Positions 1-11,062 of a stretch of 64,000 nt of DNA are shown in pieces (position 1 is the first letter of the stretch; each line of letters begins with the position of its first letter). Source of the stretch: Periconia sp. R9002 (Eukaryota; Ascomycota; Dothideomycetes; Pleosporales; Periconiaceae); NCBI GenBank assembly GCA_023627715.1, contig JAMAHW010000107.1:1-64000 (forward strand), in the 5' to 3' direction. The position numbers and the translations under genes are program-made. Under the pieces are notes generated by a model. It had not been told where the DNA came from and did no database searches. It worked only from the letters and a program-made list of their open reading frames with translations.

Positions 1-115
1 TTTAGCTAAAAATATTACTATAAGATTTTAAACTAGTATTAATACTATAACTAATTTTACTAATTAATTATAAAAAAAAAGATATATTAAAAGAGCCTAA
101 TTTTACTCTACTCTA
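1..115 (+). repeat. Repeat copy A (heavily RIP-mutated)
   Basis: Aligns with copy B at 1388-1500 in the same direction and with copy C at about 7470-7665 in reverse. Where copy B keeps CG or C/G bases, this copy has T or A: around 10-20 cgttaccat reads tattactat, around 40-50 taccgtaac reads tactataac, and the GAAGAAGAAG stretch is all A. It has the empty-site version of the sequence that carries the U6 insert in copy C. Confidence 0.8.
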
Positions 116-1387
116 TAGAGCCTATTTTTAGTTTCTATTATAGAACCTAGTGTAGATCTATTTAATATAACTTATACGCTTAAAAAGCTTTTAGACCCTA
201 CTATATCTCTTTATATTTTTACTTAATAAGGAATACTATAATAAAGCTTAAGATCTACTATATAGCTTCTAGAAATAGCTTTTTTAACTAAAGAAAGAGT
301 GAGTTAGCGTATAACTTCTATAATAGATACGCTATTACTAATATATATATTCTACTCTATATATATAAACCCTTTTACCCTTCTAGTAATTGCTAGGGCT
401 TAGAGCTATTACTCTAGATAGTTAATAAAACTATATTATATTTTTTTTATTCTATTTATAGTACTTAAGCTTACTTATATTTAAGTTAAAGCTACTATAA
501 TATTTATATTATCTGATCTTATAGCTTTTTAATAATAAGTCTAAATATACAATTATATACGCTATATCTATATAAGCTATAAACTAAACTTTAGCTTACT
601 AGCCTCCCTTAGAAACTTTTTTTTATTTTTATCTAATATCCTCCTATAATTTATCTTTTTATTTAACTTTTTTAAGTATCTAGATTACTTTTAGGTAAAC
701 ATTATATTTTATATTTTATACTTATTAATTATACGTAACTATAGCTTTATCTCTAACTAATATAATAATACTAGCTCTTACTATAAACCTACTAAGTACT
801 AAATTTCTTTACCTTTACTTTTAACTTCTATAAGATAACCTTTATAATAGGCCTTTTTCTCTACTAATAGTTTATAAATTAGTAGTAGTTTTTTAGTATT
901 ATTATAGCTTTATCTATATAATTTTGTATCTAGGTAATTAAAAAGTAGCCTTATTACTATATAATTTACTACTCCTATAATAGTAGATAAGTTAGCTAAA
1001 GATATCTTTAGTTTAATTATTTCTTTAAGCTTATTAGTTCGTTTAATAGTTTATTTTTATTACTAGTAGTAGGCTATTAATAGTAGGTAGAAGTCTTAAT
1101 AGTAGTGTAACCTAAAGGAGAATAGGGTAGAAAGCCTATACTTTTATATATTTAACTACTTAATTTAATAAGTAATATAGTAACCTAGTAGGGTCTTTAT
1201 AGTATTAATAACTACCTACTAAGTTACTAGTTACTAAGGTATTATTAATATAGTAATAGTTAGTAGAAGGTAAAAGTTATAAAAGTTAGATAGTAGAAGC
1301 TAGATAGTAATATTAAAAAACTAGAATACTAGCCCCTAAAACTTAATTAACTTAATTACGTAATTAATAGTTACCTATAAGTACGTC
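1..1387. repeat. AT-rich, RIP-degraded repeat DNA
   Basis: Very AT-rich sequence, full of TA-rich strings and almost without CpG, with no reading frame worth reporting. It is bounded by two same-direction copies of a roughly 105-115 bp motif, at 1-115 and 1388-1500. The differences between those copies are overwhelmingly C-to-T or G-to-A, as expected of repeat-induced point mutation. It is probably a dead transposable element, but too decayed to assign to a class. It starts at the window edge, so its true left end is unknown. Confidence 0.8.
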
Positions 1388-1500
1388 CCTAGCTAAGAAC
1401 GTTACCATAAGATTTTAAACTAGTGTTAATACCGTAACTAATTTTACTAATTAATTACGAAGAAGAAGACACTTTAATAATTCTACTCTACACTATACTA
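1388..1500 (+). repeat. Repeat copy B (least mutated)
   Basis: The best preserved of three copies and the reference for inferring the direction of mutation. It keeps several CG sites lost in copies A and C. Its right part contains one uninterrupted version of the sequence that is duplicated around the U6 fragment in copy C. It marks the border between the AT-rich block and normal gene-bearing DNA. Confidence 0.8.
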
Positions 1501-1737
1501 AAGCACTAATTTCCAAGTATCAATGACACATGCCCTGGCACTCGTCCTAGAGTCGCTCTCAACCAGCGTACCGCTTTCATACACCTCCACCAGGCGATAT
1601 GAGCTCCTTTACAATTGGCTTTTTTTAGGCGACCTAACACTATGTGATATTGAACAGAGTCGGAAAAAAGGGCCAACTTGTTATAGAAATGCTATTTCAC
1701 GATGTAATATTCAACGAAGTCCGAGCAAGGCTGTTGG

Positions 1738-4176
1738 CTATACTTGCCTTGTGGTTCGGTCATGGACCTTGCCACGTAGCTTTACCAATGGCGCCAAGGT
1801 GCCAACCGTTTCAGACGATTGGGCTGTCAGCTGAAATGAACCGCCATTAGTATTTTGCACTTTATTGCCAATGGGGTCCTGACATACAGATTTAGGGTTG
1901 AGATTGAGTTTCTCAAAATTTCGCATCGCAACAAGGCCCTTTCCAAGTGTGCTCATCTTCTCTGTCAACTTCTTACGTTGTATAGCCGACCCTGGACTTT
2001 CTGCTGCTACTGACGCGATAAGTGGATCATCCATGTCGAGCACAGAATCGGTTGAGAATAAAGATGGGAGCCGCTGGAGGATACACTCCTCAACTAGTAC
2101 TGTACTGACCATTTGCACAAGGTTCTCACGAGCAATCTATCAGACGTCAACATCACAAATATCGCCAAGATGGTCAACGTTAAGACATACCTGGTAATAT
2201 GCTTGCATGAAATCTGTGGCACATGAGGTAGCATACGCATCCATGCCGACTTCAAGTTGGGAAGAAATCGTCCGCTTGAACGACGCAGTGTCAAATGTGT
2301 ATGTCTGTTTTCCTGAAACAAGCCACCCATTCCCAAAAACTTCATTGAAAGCACGTTTGAGCTCTTTTTCCCTACGTTCTTGCTGTATTTCCTGGACAAT
2401 CTCTGTGATCTTGTTGTTGTATGTTATGGGATGCCCAACAAAGTGCGAGTGCAGGATCGCTGCGACTTTGACGTCAACTTCGCACTTGATTTTGTCCATT
2501 TCAGGGTTGATCAAAAGAGAAAGCACTCTGGCTTTAGTGTCTTCATCCGAGACAGCTCCTAAGACTGTGTCGAGAACTTTGTAGGTGGCATTCATTACCA
2601 CCTTAATGCATTCCGTTACCAGACCTTTCCAGGGACGACATTGCTCACGGAAGAGATCTCCGACAAACAATGGATTAAAAAGTCCTGAAAGCTCTCTTCC
2701 CCGGCTTCGACGAAGGCGATTAGTTGCTTTCAAAAGGTAAAGCTCTCGGGTGATTTTCTTCACTTTGTGCGCTGCGGTTTCCTCTTGGTTGCTAGCAATG
2801 GACTCGATGCCATTCGAGTCAAGGTTTTGATCATCCTCGTGACTAGAATCATCAGATCCTGATTCATCTTGACCATGCCGATCGCCATTGTAGTTGAGTT
2901 CATCATTTTTATCGTCTTCTTCAATGTCATATGTGTGCCCCCGTTTTCGAATATCTTCCGCAAAAGTCGTCAACGTGTTCTGTATCACTGCACGAAGACG
3001 TTTGCGATAGTCATGTTCAGTTATAGCATCTCCGAAGAAAGGATGGGTGTATGTTCCATCGATAGCGTCCTTAAGAAGTTCGTTGAATCTACGGCTGACA
3101 TCCAGAAGATATCTTCGCTGTTCGTTGATAGTGCTTCTAGAAGATCCAAGAGCAGCTAGGCCTGCCTTGCATTCTCGAAGGCCGTCGTCGATCTGGTGAA
3201 TAACGCTCGGGAGTTGAGAGATGATGTGATCACGAAGAACTTCGCTAAGTCTCTCCTTCAAAAAACCAACCCCTAGGTGGTTTGCACGAACAACAGTCCA
3301 CACTCCTTTCTCAAAAAACTCTCTCTCCTTTCTATTTCGCTCTGTCAAACTCAGATTCCTCTCTGGGTAATCACGGTTGCGGAGCACGTGCCATCCGAGT
3401 TTGAAGCTAACCTCGTTATTCTGAGCGAGTCTGACGTAAAAGCCTTCGCTTTCGGAGCCTGAATGGAGTGTATCTGGCTTCGTGATAAGGCCAAGTGTTC
3501 TCTGCCCCAATGGATCAATTCTTCGTGCCAGACTTGTTATTACTTGATTGTTGAAATCATTCTTGGCAGATACAACCGCCAAAATTATGCTTCGTTCATT
3601 CTCCATGTACGACGATACAAGAGATGTCACAACTTTAGCATCTGCATCTGACTGAGACTTGCTTCCTGCCTGATATAGGCCTGGAAGATCAACAAGTGTA
3701 AGATTAGGGTGATTAGGGCCTGAGAGCTCAACTCGAAGGATATCCGAGCTGAATGTTTTTCCACCATCGTGTATGCCCATTTGGGCCTTGGCTTTCTCGA
3801 TAGCGTCCGCAAAGCTGTTGTGTGGGACGTGTCCGACGCCTTCGAGTTTGTCAAGCACCTGGATTCTTGCCTGCTCTTCTCTTTGTTCAGGAATAGAGCT
3901 TCTAACGATACTGAACTTCAGTGTACTCATTCTGTGGCGGCGAAGAATAACTTCCGTGGCAAATCGAGTACAAACTGTGTCTTTAGTGGGAAATGGCATT
4001 TCCGATAATGCTTCTAAAACCGAGCTCTTTCCGGATGACTGTTCCCCACATACAATGATTTGAGGTAAGTCTACATACTTGCTGATGCCTTGGGATCGTA
4101 GCTCGTCGATTACGTCGAGCACCCTCTTCGTATCGGCAGATTCCAGAGGTAGTACGCTGCTAAAGTTGGAAGCCAT
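1738..4176 (-). CDS. Dynamin-like GTPase (Mx/dynamin superfamily)
   Basis: Two exons, 4176-2191 and 2136-1738, with a 54-nt intron (GTATGT...TAG, phase 0), give about 794 aa. Large GTPase of the dynamin superfamily, which remodels membranes by GTP-driven self-assembly. Visible G motifs: P-loop GEQSSGKSS (residues 44-52), switch threonine region near 67-74, DLPG (163-166) and TKPD (about 232). The middle/stalk region holds an acidic low-complexity insert (about residues 415-460). The second exon supplies the C-terminal GTPase-effector-like helices; without splicing the protein would stop early at about 2140. No transmembrane segment or PH domain is evident, which fits the soluble fungal Mx-like dynamins rather than Vps1 or Dnm1. 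The exact membrane target cannot be read from sequence. The gene lies just inside the RIP-degraded repeat. Confidence 0.9.
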
Positions 4177-4547
4177 GATTCGATAGTGACTTGTTTATCT
4201 GCGTAGTGTGTGGAGCGAAAAGTGAGTACAGCAAGAGATTTAGGTTATGCGAACCGTCTTCACTCAAATACTTATATATTGAACGCTTAAAAGTCAAGTA
4301 TGCAGAGAGAAGCGAAAAGGAAAGTGAGAAGATGGAATTGACAGACCGGTGAAGAAGGGAAATACTTACCGGAAATCATGCAAATAACGCGCATTTACCG
4401 GTCAATCGTGTGATAGGAGGCCTTGGGGGAGCTGTGGTCTAAGTTTGCATACGTTGAGTTCTTATTGGAAAAGAATGGAATCTGACTGAAAAGCACGATG
4501 CAATAAACTGTCCTTACGATGGCAAAGAAGAAGAAATTTGACAATGC

Positions 4548-5165
4548 CTAGAACCTCAAACTAGTTGTGTGTAAAAGTCCTGCCTCTATTCGTAGTGTCA
4601 CCGAGGTCTTGACCGGTAAGGCGAAGCCCTTCCACGGTAAAAAGTTAAACTCCTGCCTCAGGTGCGGGGTAATCCGCTCACCACATGCTTCAATCGCATC
4701 ATGTGTGCGCGAAACTAACTTGAGTGAGGTATGATCGAAGTCGCAATCAGGGATGCCTAATTTAGAAAACCCTCGGTTGTCTGTGATGCTATCGTTTTGG
4801 CAGTAATGTGGCATTGCCTGCAGCTACCATTAGCGCTGTCTACTGCCAATGCATCTGATACAAGATACCGTCCACTATCTAACTTATGGGCATTCACCTC
4901 GGCGATTTGGGTAGTCCACATGTTGTCGGTAATGGCTTCAAGAACCATGTATGCTGCAAATTCATAACGAGAAGACTTTGAGTAACTTATCTTCAGTCAC
5001 TGACTTTTCAGAAGTCGGTGATAGCTCTATTGATTACGTAGAACAGGATCTTCTGTCCGGTCGCTACGAATCAAAGCATGGCTGCAATATCAAAATCCGT
5101 GGACTCCCTTCATCTAGTTCATACCCGGACATTTGGGTAATGGCATATAGCGCTTGGTCAAATGT
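4548..5165 (-). pseudogene. Decayed protein-coding remnant, unidentified
   Basis: Minus-strand translation gives three open stretches with protein-like composition in different frames: about 5165-5065 (containing ALYAITQMSGYELDEG), 4948-4757 (containing ITDNMWTTQIAEVNAHKL) and 4814-4548 (containing VKTSVTLRIEAGLL). They follow each other in one direction but are broken by frame changes and stops, which suggests a dead gene. I do not recognise the family. The rest of 4177-5559 holds only the presumed promoter of the dynamin gene and otherwise nothing I can identify. Confidence 0.35.
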
Positions 5166-5559
5166 ATGAAGAAGATGGCAAAAGCCTAATCGGTCAGATC
5201 TGTAAGCCATACATAATTAGCTGCGCTGTCATCAGCTCAACCATAATACAAAGATAAGTACGGATAATGCGATTCAACCCTATACTTTTGTGTAGTGAGC
5301 AAAGGGATGTAAAGCCTTTTTGGACAGAAAACCTATTCCACAATAGTCGACAATTTGGAATACGTAATATGACAAGCTAAGGATAGCATTAACCAGAATG
5401 TGACCTAGAACAGAGACAATCACTCAGCACACTTGATCAAGAACCGTGAGCACGGGTCAGAGCTCTAACTTAGAAAACGCAAATACGAGTCGACTCCGTT
5501 GATCATTTCGATTTGTTGTGCTCATATCAATGTGAGTTTAGATCTAGCTTCCGACGTCC

Positions 5560-7079
5560 CTATCTTCTATGCAACTCATTCTGGCTCAATTTTTCATACC
5601 TAAATTCGCAAGCCCGTCTGGTTCTGTTCGGAAGCCTCTTCTCAATGATATTCCAATCCCGCTTGAATCCTGATTTCATGAGATTAATAAGCATTTGATC
5701 TTCGGCTTTTGACCATGGTCTCTGCGGTAATGGGAATGGCCCCCTTATCGACGAAGCATTTTTAGCCCGTGTAACTGTTTGCAGAACGAGTGTATCATTG
5801 TGTAGGTGCATTCCATCTACGCCATGTTAGAGTCTAACACCATTAAGTTCGTTCAACTAACATTCGCCTAGCTCATATGGAACATAGTTCGTAGAGCGAG
5901 AAGCATTTCTGGAATCAGAACTGTCTGACTCAATTTCGTTGTGGTTTTTAGGTTCACCTGCACCGAAATATTCTCGTGTCCTTGGGATACACATAAGATT
6001 TTCAGGGTTTAAACCTATATGATCATAGGTTCCGGTATATCTGTCGAATATGGAGCGATCCTCAATGGATGTGAAGTAATCTCCACATATGTTACCGCCC
6101 GTTTCTTGCGTTGACACTAAACTTGAGGTACCATCTGTGTTCCCATTTGGAACATCAACAGCTTTGTCCGCAATCTCCATGAACCGACCTGTAGGGAGTA
6201 GCTCATTTCTAGAGCGCGGTAACGTCGAAGAGTCTGTTTAGTGTTAGCCACTTACGTGACATGAAGCAAAGCTTGCTTTCTGACTATATTCATACCTTTT
6301 ATTTCTCGTGAACTTAACACCATCGATCGATTTGGTTGGCGTCTTTCCGCTTCCTCTCTCAGCCGTTGGAGGGCATGACATTCTCCTTCGCCATAAATAA
6401 GTGGCAAAAACACCCCAAGAATCCCTAGCAGACAGTACGCCTTGTCCTCCTTCTTCGATGTTGTGCGCTGGGCTGCCCAGCTCATGCGCTCTTCGATGCT
6501 AAATTCGGAAAGGCGCGCTTGCCTCAATGCTGCGAAAGGAATTTTGGTAGCCTCATGGATTTCCTGCTCGAGCGTGATTTTATCGCCGAGTCGGGTACCC
6601 TCGTTTGAGAAGAACTCAACGATGTCTGGTGCAAGAAGCTCTTGCAGCGTCCACCCTCTTTTCAACCAGCGGCTACGCCGGAACGCACTTTCCCATGTTA
6701 TCCGAGACGCCTGAGCATCGGCGACTTTCCCTGACGTATGAACATCAGACAGGAATACGTAACACTTCACCGCTCCCTGATACCAACGAAACATCGAATT
6801 TATTGCAGTACTGAGCTCATCACTGGTTGACTTGTCAATACAACAAGTATCCACCCAGGAATACTGGACACCATCTTCCGCCGCTTTGTCTACACAAAAT
6901 TGAATTTTGGTATAACCGCTCTTCTCCTTGCCAATTCCAGCCATTAGGTCTTGGTATGTTATTTCCTGGCCTTCGATCCACGTGTGCGAGAGTATGGAAT
7001 ATGGAGGAACATCGTCATCGTTGTTGAAAGACGTCAACTGGATATGGTTGTGATCTGTCGAGCGACTGAGAAGGCGCAT
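5560..7079 (-). CDS. HET-domain protein with C-terminal Myb/SANT-like domain
   Basis: Three exons: 7079-6296, 6233-5862 and 5816-5560. Introns are 62 nt (GTATGA...CAG, branch CTAAC) and 45 nt (GTTAGT...TAG), both phase 1, giving 470 aa. Residues 1-250 are a heterokaryon-incompatibility (HET) domain: the start MRLL, then PPYSILSHTW, a central WVDTCCIDK, RGWTLQELLAP and an AYCLLGIL block. HET proteins act in fungal non-self recognition and can trigger cell death. Exon 2 encodes a polar, probably disordered linker. Exon 3 has a Myb/SANT-like helix set (PWSKAEDQMLINLMKSGF, then WNIIEKRLPNRT and FRYEKL). Both junctions preserve frame and have good signals, so I favour one fused gene. The alternative is two neighbouring genes, a HET gene ending near 6252 and a short Myb-like gene. 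An RNA read across 6234-6295 would decide. Confidence 0.72.
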
Positions 7080-7469
7080 GGCGGCGGCATTCCCATGCTC
7101 ATCACACAGCTGATTTCAGATATCGTTCACAAACGCAGAAGCCTAATCTGTCAGCAGGCTTGTTCAAGTGTTGATGTGACGGACGATAGAAATTTGATGG
7201 TCTGGCTGTAACGTAGCAGGATTTTAAAGATGAGGGGGTGGTTGCCTAGTGTCAGCTTAGCCGCACGCGAATACTTACGGCAATATGCTTGCAGTACACA
7301 ATTCCTAGACAGCCTTGTTCCAGAAATGCTTGTTTGCACAAAATACGAATACATAGGCTTTGTAACACTACGTCGCTCACAGACGCAAATCGTGTATAGT
7401 TACGTCTTTACATTACCACATAATTATCGCCCCTAAGGTAGCGCTGGTGGTAATAATTTATCGGTTTAC

Positions 7470-7665
7470 TAAAAAAAGCGTAAAACAAGTTCTTATTAAA
7501 GTATCTTTCGTCTTCGGACATTTGGTCAATTTGAAACGATACAGAGAAGATTAGCATGGCCCCTGCACTTAAAGTATCTTTTTTATTATAATTAATTAGT
7601 AAAATTAGTTATAGTATTAACACTAGTTTAAAGTCTTATAGTAATATCTATAGCTAGGATTAATA
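7470..7665 (-). repeat. Repeat copy C, inverted, interrupted by a U6 fragment
   Basis: The reverse complement matches copies A and B: the core from CTAATTAATTA through TTAACACTAG to the CTAGC end at about 7655 is shared, with RIP-type differences. The match resumes to the left of the U6 insert (7470-7495 resembles the flank in copy A). The copy is therefore one repeat split by an insertion at 7509-7568. Its orientation is opposite to copies A and B. Confidence 0.75.
7509..7568 (+). pseudogene. Truncated U6 snRNA retrocopy
   Basis: The sequence reads as the 5' half of a fungal U6 spliceosomal RNA: the 5' stem-loop GTCTTCGGAC (7510-7519), the ACAGAGA box (7541-7547), the AGC triad (7553-7555) and the CATGGCCCCTGCAC block ending at 7568. 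The conserved continuation (AAGGATGACACGC and the internal stem-loop) is missing. The insert is flanked by identical 13-bp direct repeats ttaaagtatcttt at 7496-7508 and 7569-7581. Repeat copies A and B show the same site with a single copy of this sequence, so the direct repeats are a target-site duplication. It is therefore an inserted, 3'-truncated copy and not a working U6 gene. Confidence 0.85.
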
Positions 7666-7685
7666 ACTATAAGATGATACCTTTT

Positions 7686-7713
7686 TTGTATGTTTTTTGC
7701 ATGTTTTTTGCAT

Positions 7714-7751
<38 letters not shown>
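7686..7751. repeat. Tandem gcatgtttttt units ending in a 37-T tract
   Basis: Three successive g(c/t)atgtttttt units run into an uninterrupted run of T at 7715-7751. It lies directly beside repeat copy C and could be the poly(A) tail of a minus-strand retroelement insertion or simple slippage. The T-run length is likely to be unreliable in the assembly. Confidence 0.8.
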
Positions 7752-7963
7752 CGTATATGCAGTCCAACGATTTCACCTTGGAATACGCCTAGAGGCGTTC
7801 CAGTTGGGTTGAGTGAGTGATACCAGCTACCCAAACCAACCGCACAAATATCCCCAAGTTACATATTCCCATTTTTTTTGTTTTGGTGTAAACGATGATG
7901 GTTCGTCAATTTCTTCCTTCCATCCTCCAATATACCCCCCTTGGTCCTTAGCTACTCCGTAGC

Positions 7964-10021
7964 TCAACTCATAGCGCGCGGGCCACGGGGCCAGTCCTGC
8001 GCGTTGGAATTGTTCTTCGACCTCAGATGCGGGGGTAGGGGAAACGGACGATCAAAGTCCTTCTTGCCCTTCTTCCCACCACTTTTCTTGTACGGTTTCT
8101 TCTCGTACGGAGGAGCAGAGCTACGACCCACGGACGGCGTCACGGCCCAACCAGTACCCGAGGCGGTCGAACCCCTCGAAACGTCACCGGCGGTGTTAGG
8201 GGCGAAGAAGCTCGGGGCCGAGCCACGCAGGGCCGTCGGTTGGTGGGGTGGAGGTTGAAGTTGAGGCGGGCGTGGAAGGATGGTGATGGTGTCTTTTGCG
8301 GGGTTTTTGATTTTCTTGTGGCGTTTGGGCGTGTTGGGTAGGGAGGCTGGTGTATTCCAGTCGTCGGTGGGAGGAGGGGCACGAGGGGGTGGGAGGGAAG
8401 ACGGCCTTTTCCAGTCGTTGGTGGGCTTTGGGAGTTTCTCGGTGTTTGGTAAGACGTCGAGGGGGCGATGTGGTGGTTCTTCGTCGGTGTTTGGGGTGTC
8501 TGCTCTCTTGCCCTTTCCGTTGCTGTCGGTAACGGTCGATGCTGAAGATGGACCACTGACTTCGGACGGCGCTTCGGAAACGATGGTTGAATTGGTGCTG
8601 CTCGTTACTGTCTGTGCCCATGCGTCCTCTTCCTGCACGAACTCGGGCTCAAGCTTAGGCGCAGGAGTGTCAGGTTCGAGCAGGGGATGATGCTCTTCTC
8701 TTAACGCTGATGAAGCATTCTCCTCACTTTCCTCTTTATCATTTTTGTTCAAGTCCAATGGTGCTGTCTCGGGACCACCTGAGTCCGCGGGACTTCCCAC
8801 ATCTTCTGGTTCAAACGTATTTTCAGATGTTATGGCCGGGACTGCAGCAAAAGTGGCAGGTGCGCCTTCGACCGCCTATAGAGTGTCAGCAGATTGAAAT
8901 ATATCACTATGAGCTAATATCACGTACTGTCACGTTTTCGCTCGTCACTTCCGCGGTTTTGGAAGCTTCCCCGAGGTTCTCTGGACTCTCATCGCTTGGT
9001 TGATCGGCCCATAGGAAAACTTCCTTTTCCTTCCCCTTGCCCATTACTTGCTTCCCTTTCCCCTCTGAAGCAGCGCTTCCCGCACTCAAGCTGTCGTCCT
9101 CTTGACGCCCTGCGTCTTCATCGACATCACCATCTTCGCCGCTCCCAGCACCTGCGGGAGAAAGACCACGTGCGGGAGAATGACCACCTGCGGCAGGGAT
9201 TTCGAGGGAAACCAGCTCTTGGATTGAGTTCTCTTGCATGAATCTTGCTCCAACGTAGTTTTTTATCGGTTTTTTCACCATGTCACGAATTCCTCTTCTG
9301 GAATTCCTCTGCTCTGGTTGGAGCAAGCGTGAGACAGTGTTACTATAAAGTTCCATCACGCACTTGACGGAAAACTTGTACAGATCCATGTTAGAAACGT
9401 GATCGAAGAAATAGCCCGTCGAAAAAATGGTAAAATCGTCTTCAAAGGCATCCTCGAATTTTCCAACCAGGTATTGCTCGAACCAGCTGATATCACCCGT
9501 GAGTTTCGAATAATCCTCGTTGATGGCTCCAAGGACGTTCCAGATGGTCATCGCCGCGCCGAACTTCTCCATCGCGTCCATGGCCAATTGCTGTAGCCCA
9601 TCAATCTCGTAAAGTTTTGCCGTGTTGTAAGCGACAAAAGCTTTGGTGAACTCGGTATCTACCTCAGCCAAATAGGTTTCTACGCTCTTGAGCGTTTGGT
9701 AAGTACCATTGTGCAGGTAGTGGGCCAGCACATGGCCGGTGCCTTCGTCGATGTCCGGCAATTCTACTTCGTTGGACCACTGGGTAGCACGAGCAGTGAC
9801 CAACCGACCGGAATTCCTCAGGAATTTATGGTGTGGAACGTAGAATTCCGTGCGGTCGGGTCCAACACGAAGTGCAATTGGGAAATCCGTGTAGGGCCTG
9901 TACACTGTTAGTTTTTCCACGCACAAGCAATTTGAACGGTGATATCTAACGAGGTCACGGGCTGCGATGTCGGCTCCTCAATTTGCCGCAGGTGCTCAGT
10001 GCCCTTCTTTTTTTTAGCCAT
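7964..10021 (-). CDS. BTB/POZ-domain protein
   Basis: Three exons, 10021-9951, 9897-8928 and 8875-7964, with introns of 53 nt (GTTAGA...CAG, branch CTAAC) and 52 nt (GTACGT...TAG), give 650 aa. The start is ATG-GCT followed by a lysine run. The long open frame downstream has no ATG of its own, so the first intron is required. Residues about 25-130 look like a fungal BTB fold: YTDFPIALRVGPDRTEFYV, then HHKFLRNSG and a VLAHYLHNGTY segment. BTB proteins of this type are dimerisation adaptors, some of them for Cullin-3, but no partner domain is visible here. The C-terminal half is Ser/Pro/Glu-rich and ends in a basic tail (KKSGGKKGKK), so it is probably disordered. Function unknown beyond the BTB fold. 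Confidence 0.8.
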
Positions 10022-11062
10022 TATCCAGAACCAGATGGGCTAAAGAAACCCCTGAAGAAAGGCCTCGACGTTTCCTTATTGTATGGGATAAACAGGCTAT
10101 TCAGGCATGAGTAGTCTGTATATCCGGGGAAGAAAGGGGTTCCGAGGGGGAACATGGTGCTGTAACATTTAAGTTAGAAGTGTGGATGCCAAGACGACGC
10201 GTGCCCGCAGATCTACAGCGTTATACTAGACCCAAACGAGGTTTCGCGTTTTTCTCCACCCGAATCCACTTCACGTGTCGGTAACTAGGTACATAGTACC
10301 AGTTCTTCTGTGTAACGCACTACTGTACAATGCCCTCACCTGAGTCACCTCTATCTGTCTATTTATAGCGACCAAGCTGCCACGATCCATCAATTATTCT
10401 TTCCATTCTTGCTATTTCTGGAAATAAATCATACTACCCAAAGCACTAATCGAAACTGGTATCAATCATGGGGCATAAAGGCATCATCATCATCAATAAA
10501 TGGGAGAAAAGAATTGTCACATTTCCTCATCATCCCTCTGTACATTACATTTCATGTTCGTATTCCTTCGTGGTGGGGGCGTCACTCGTGATTCAGTATT
10601 CATGCCATTATCAAAAACCGTCCACCATACAGATCCCTTTTCCCTTCTCCATTCCAATCCTGATCCCATCCTAGAGTTCCTAGAAACCCTTCTCTCCCGA
10701 CGTCGTCAGCCGCCCGCGCTCGACGTACACGTTACAGGTAAGACCCGACTCGACTCTGGAACGCAGACTATGTGGGGAATAGAACAAAAGCAATAGCAGA
10801 AAGAGGAGAAAGATAAGAGCAAAGATACAGGCAGGAAATAAGAACGAGATGAATCCGCCAAAATACATAGAAACACGGCCAAAGGAAAGGAACCGAGTAA
10901 AGCATTGGAGACAGGAGGGGGAGTGATGAATATATACTGGTACATGTGCGCATGTGTATGTTTGTGTGGTGGGGGTGTACAAATTCGGGGAGAGAAAAGT
11001 TGAGGATATACCCGTAGGCTCCTCGTCTATGGTCGATGGAGTTCGACCGGGTAAGAACCCAT
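10022..11062. other. Intergenic: BTB promoter and 3' flank of next gene
   Basis: No reading frame I can support. Because both neighbours are on the minus strand, the left part is the promoter of the BTB gene and the right part the 3' flank of the repeat-rich gene. A pyrimidine-rich minus-strand stretch lies at about 10,800-10,860. No tRNA or repeat was recognised. Confidence 0.6.

Noticed and set aside
1523..1834. 103-residue plus-strand open frame at the repeat border
   Set aside because: Overlaps the C-terminal exon of the dynamin gene in antisense and lacks motifs.
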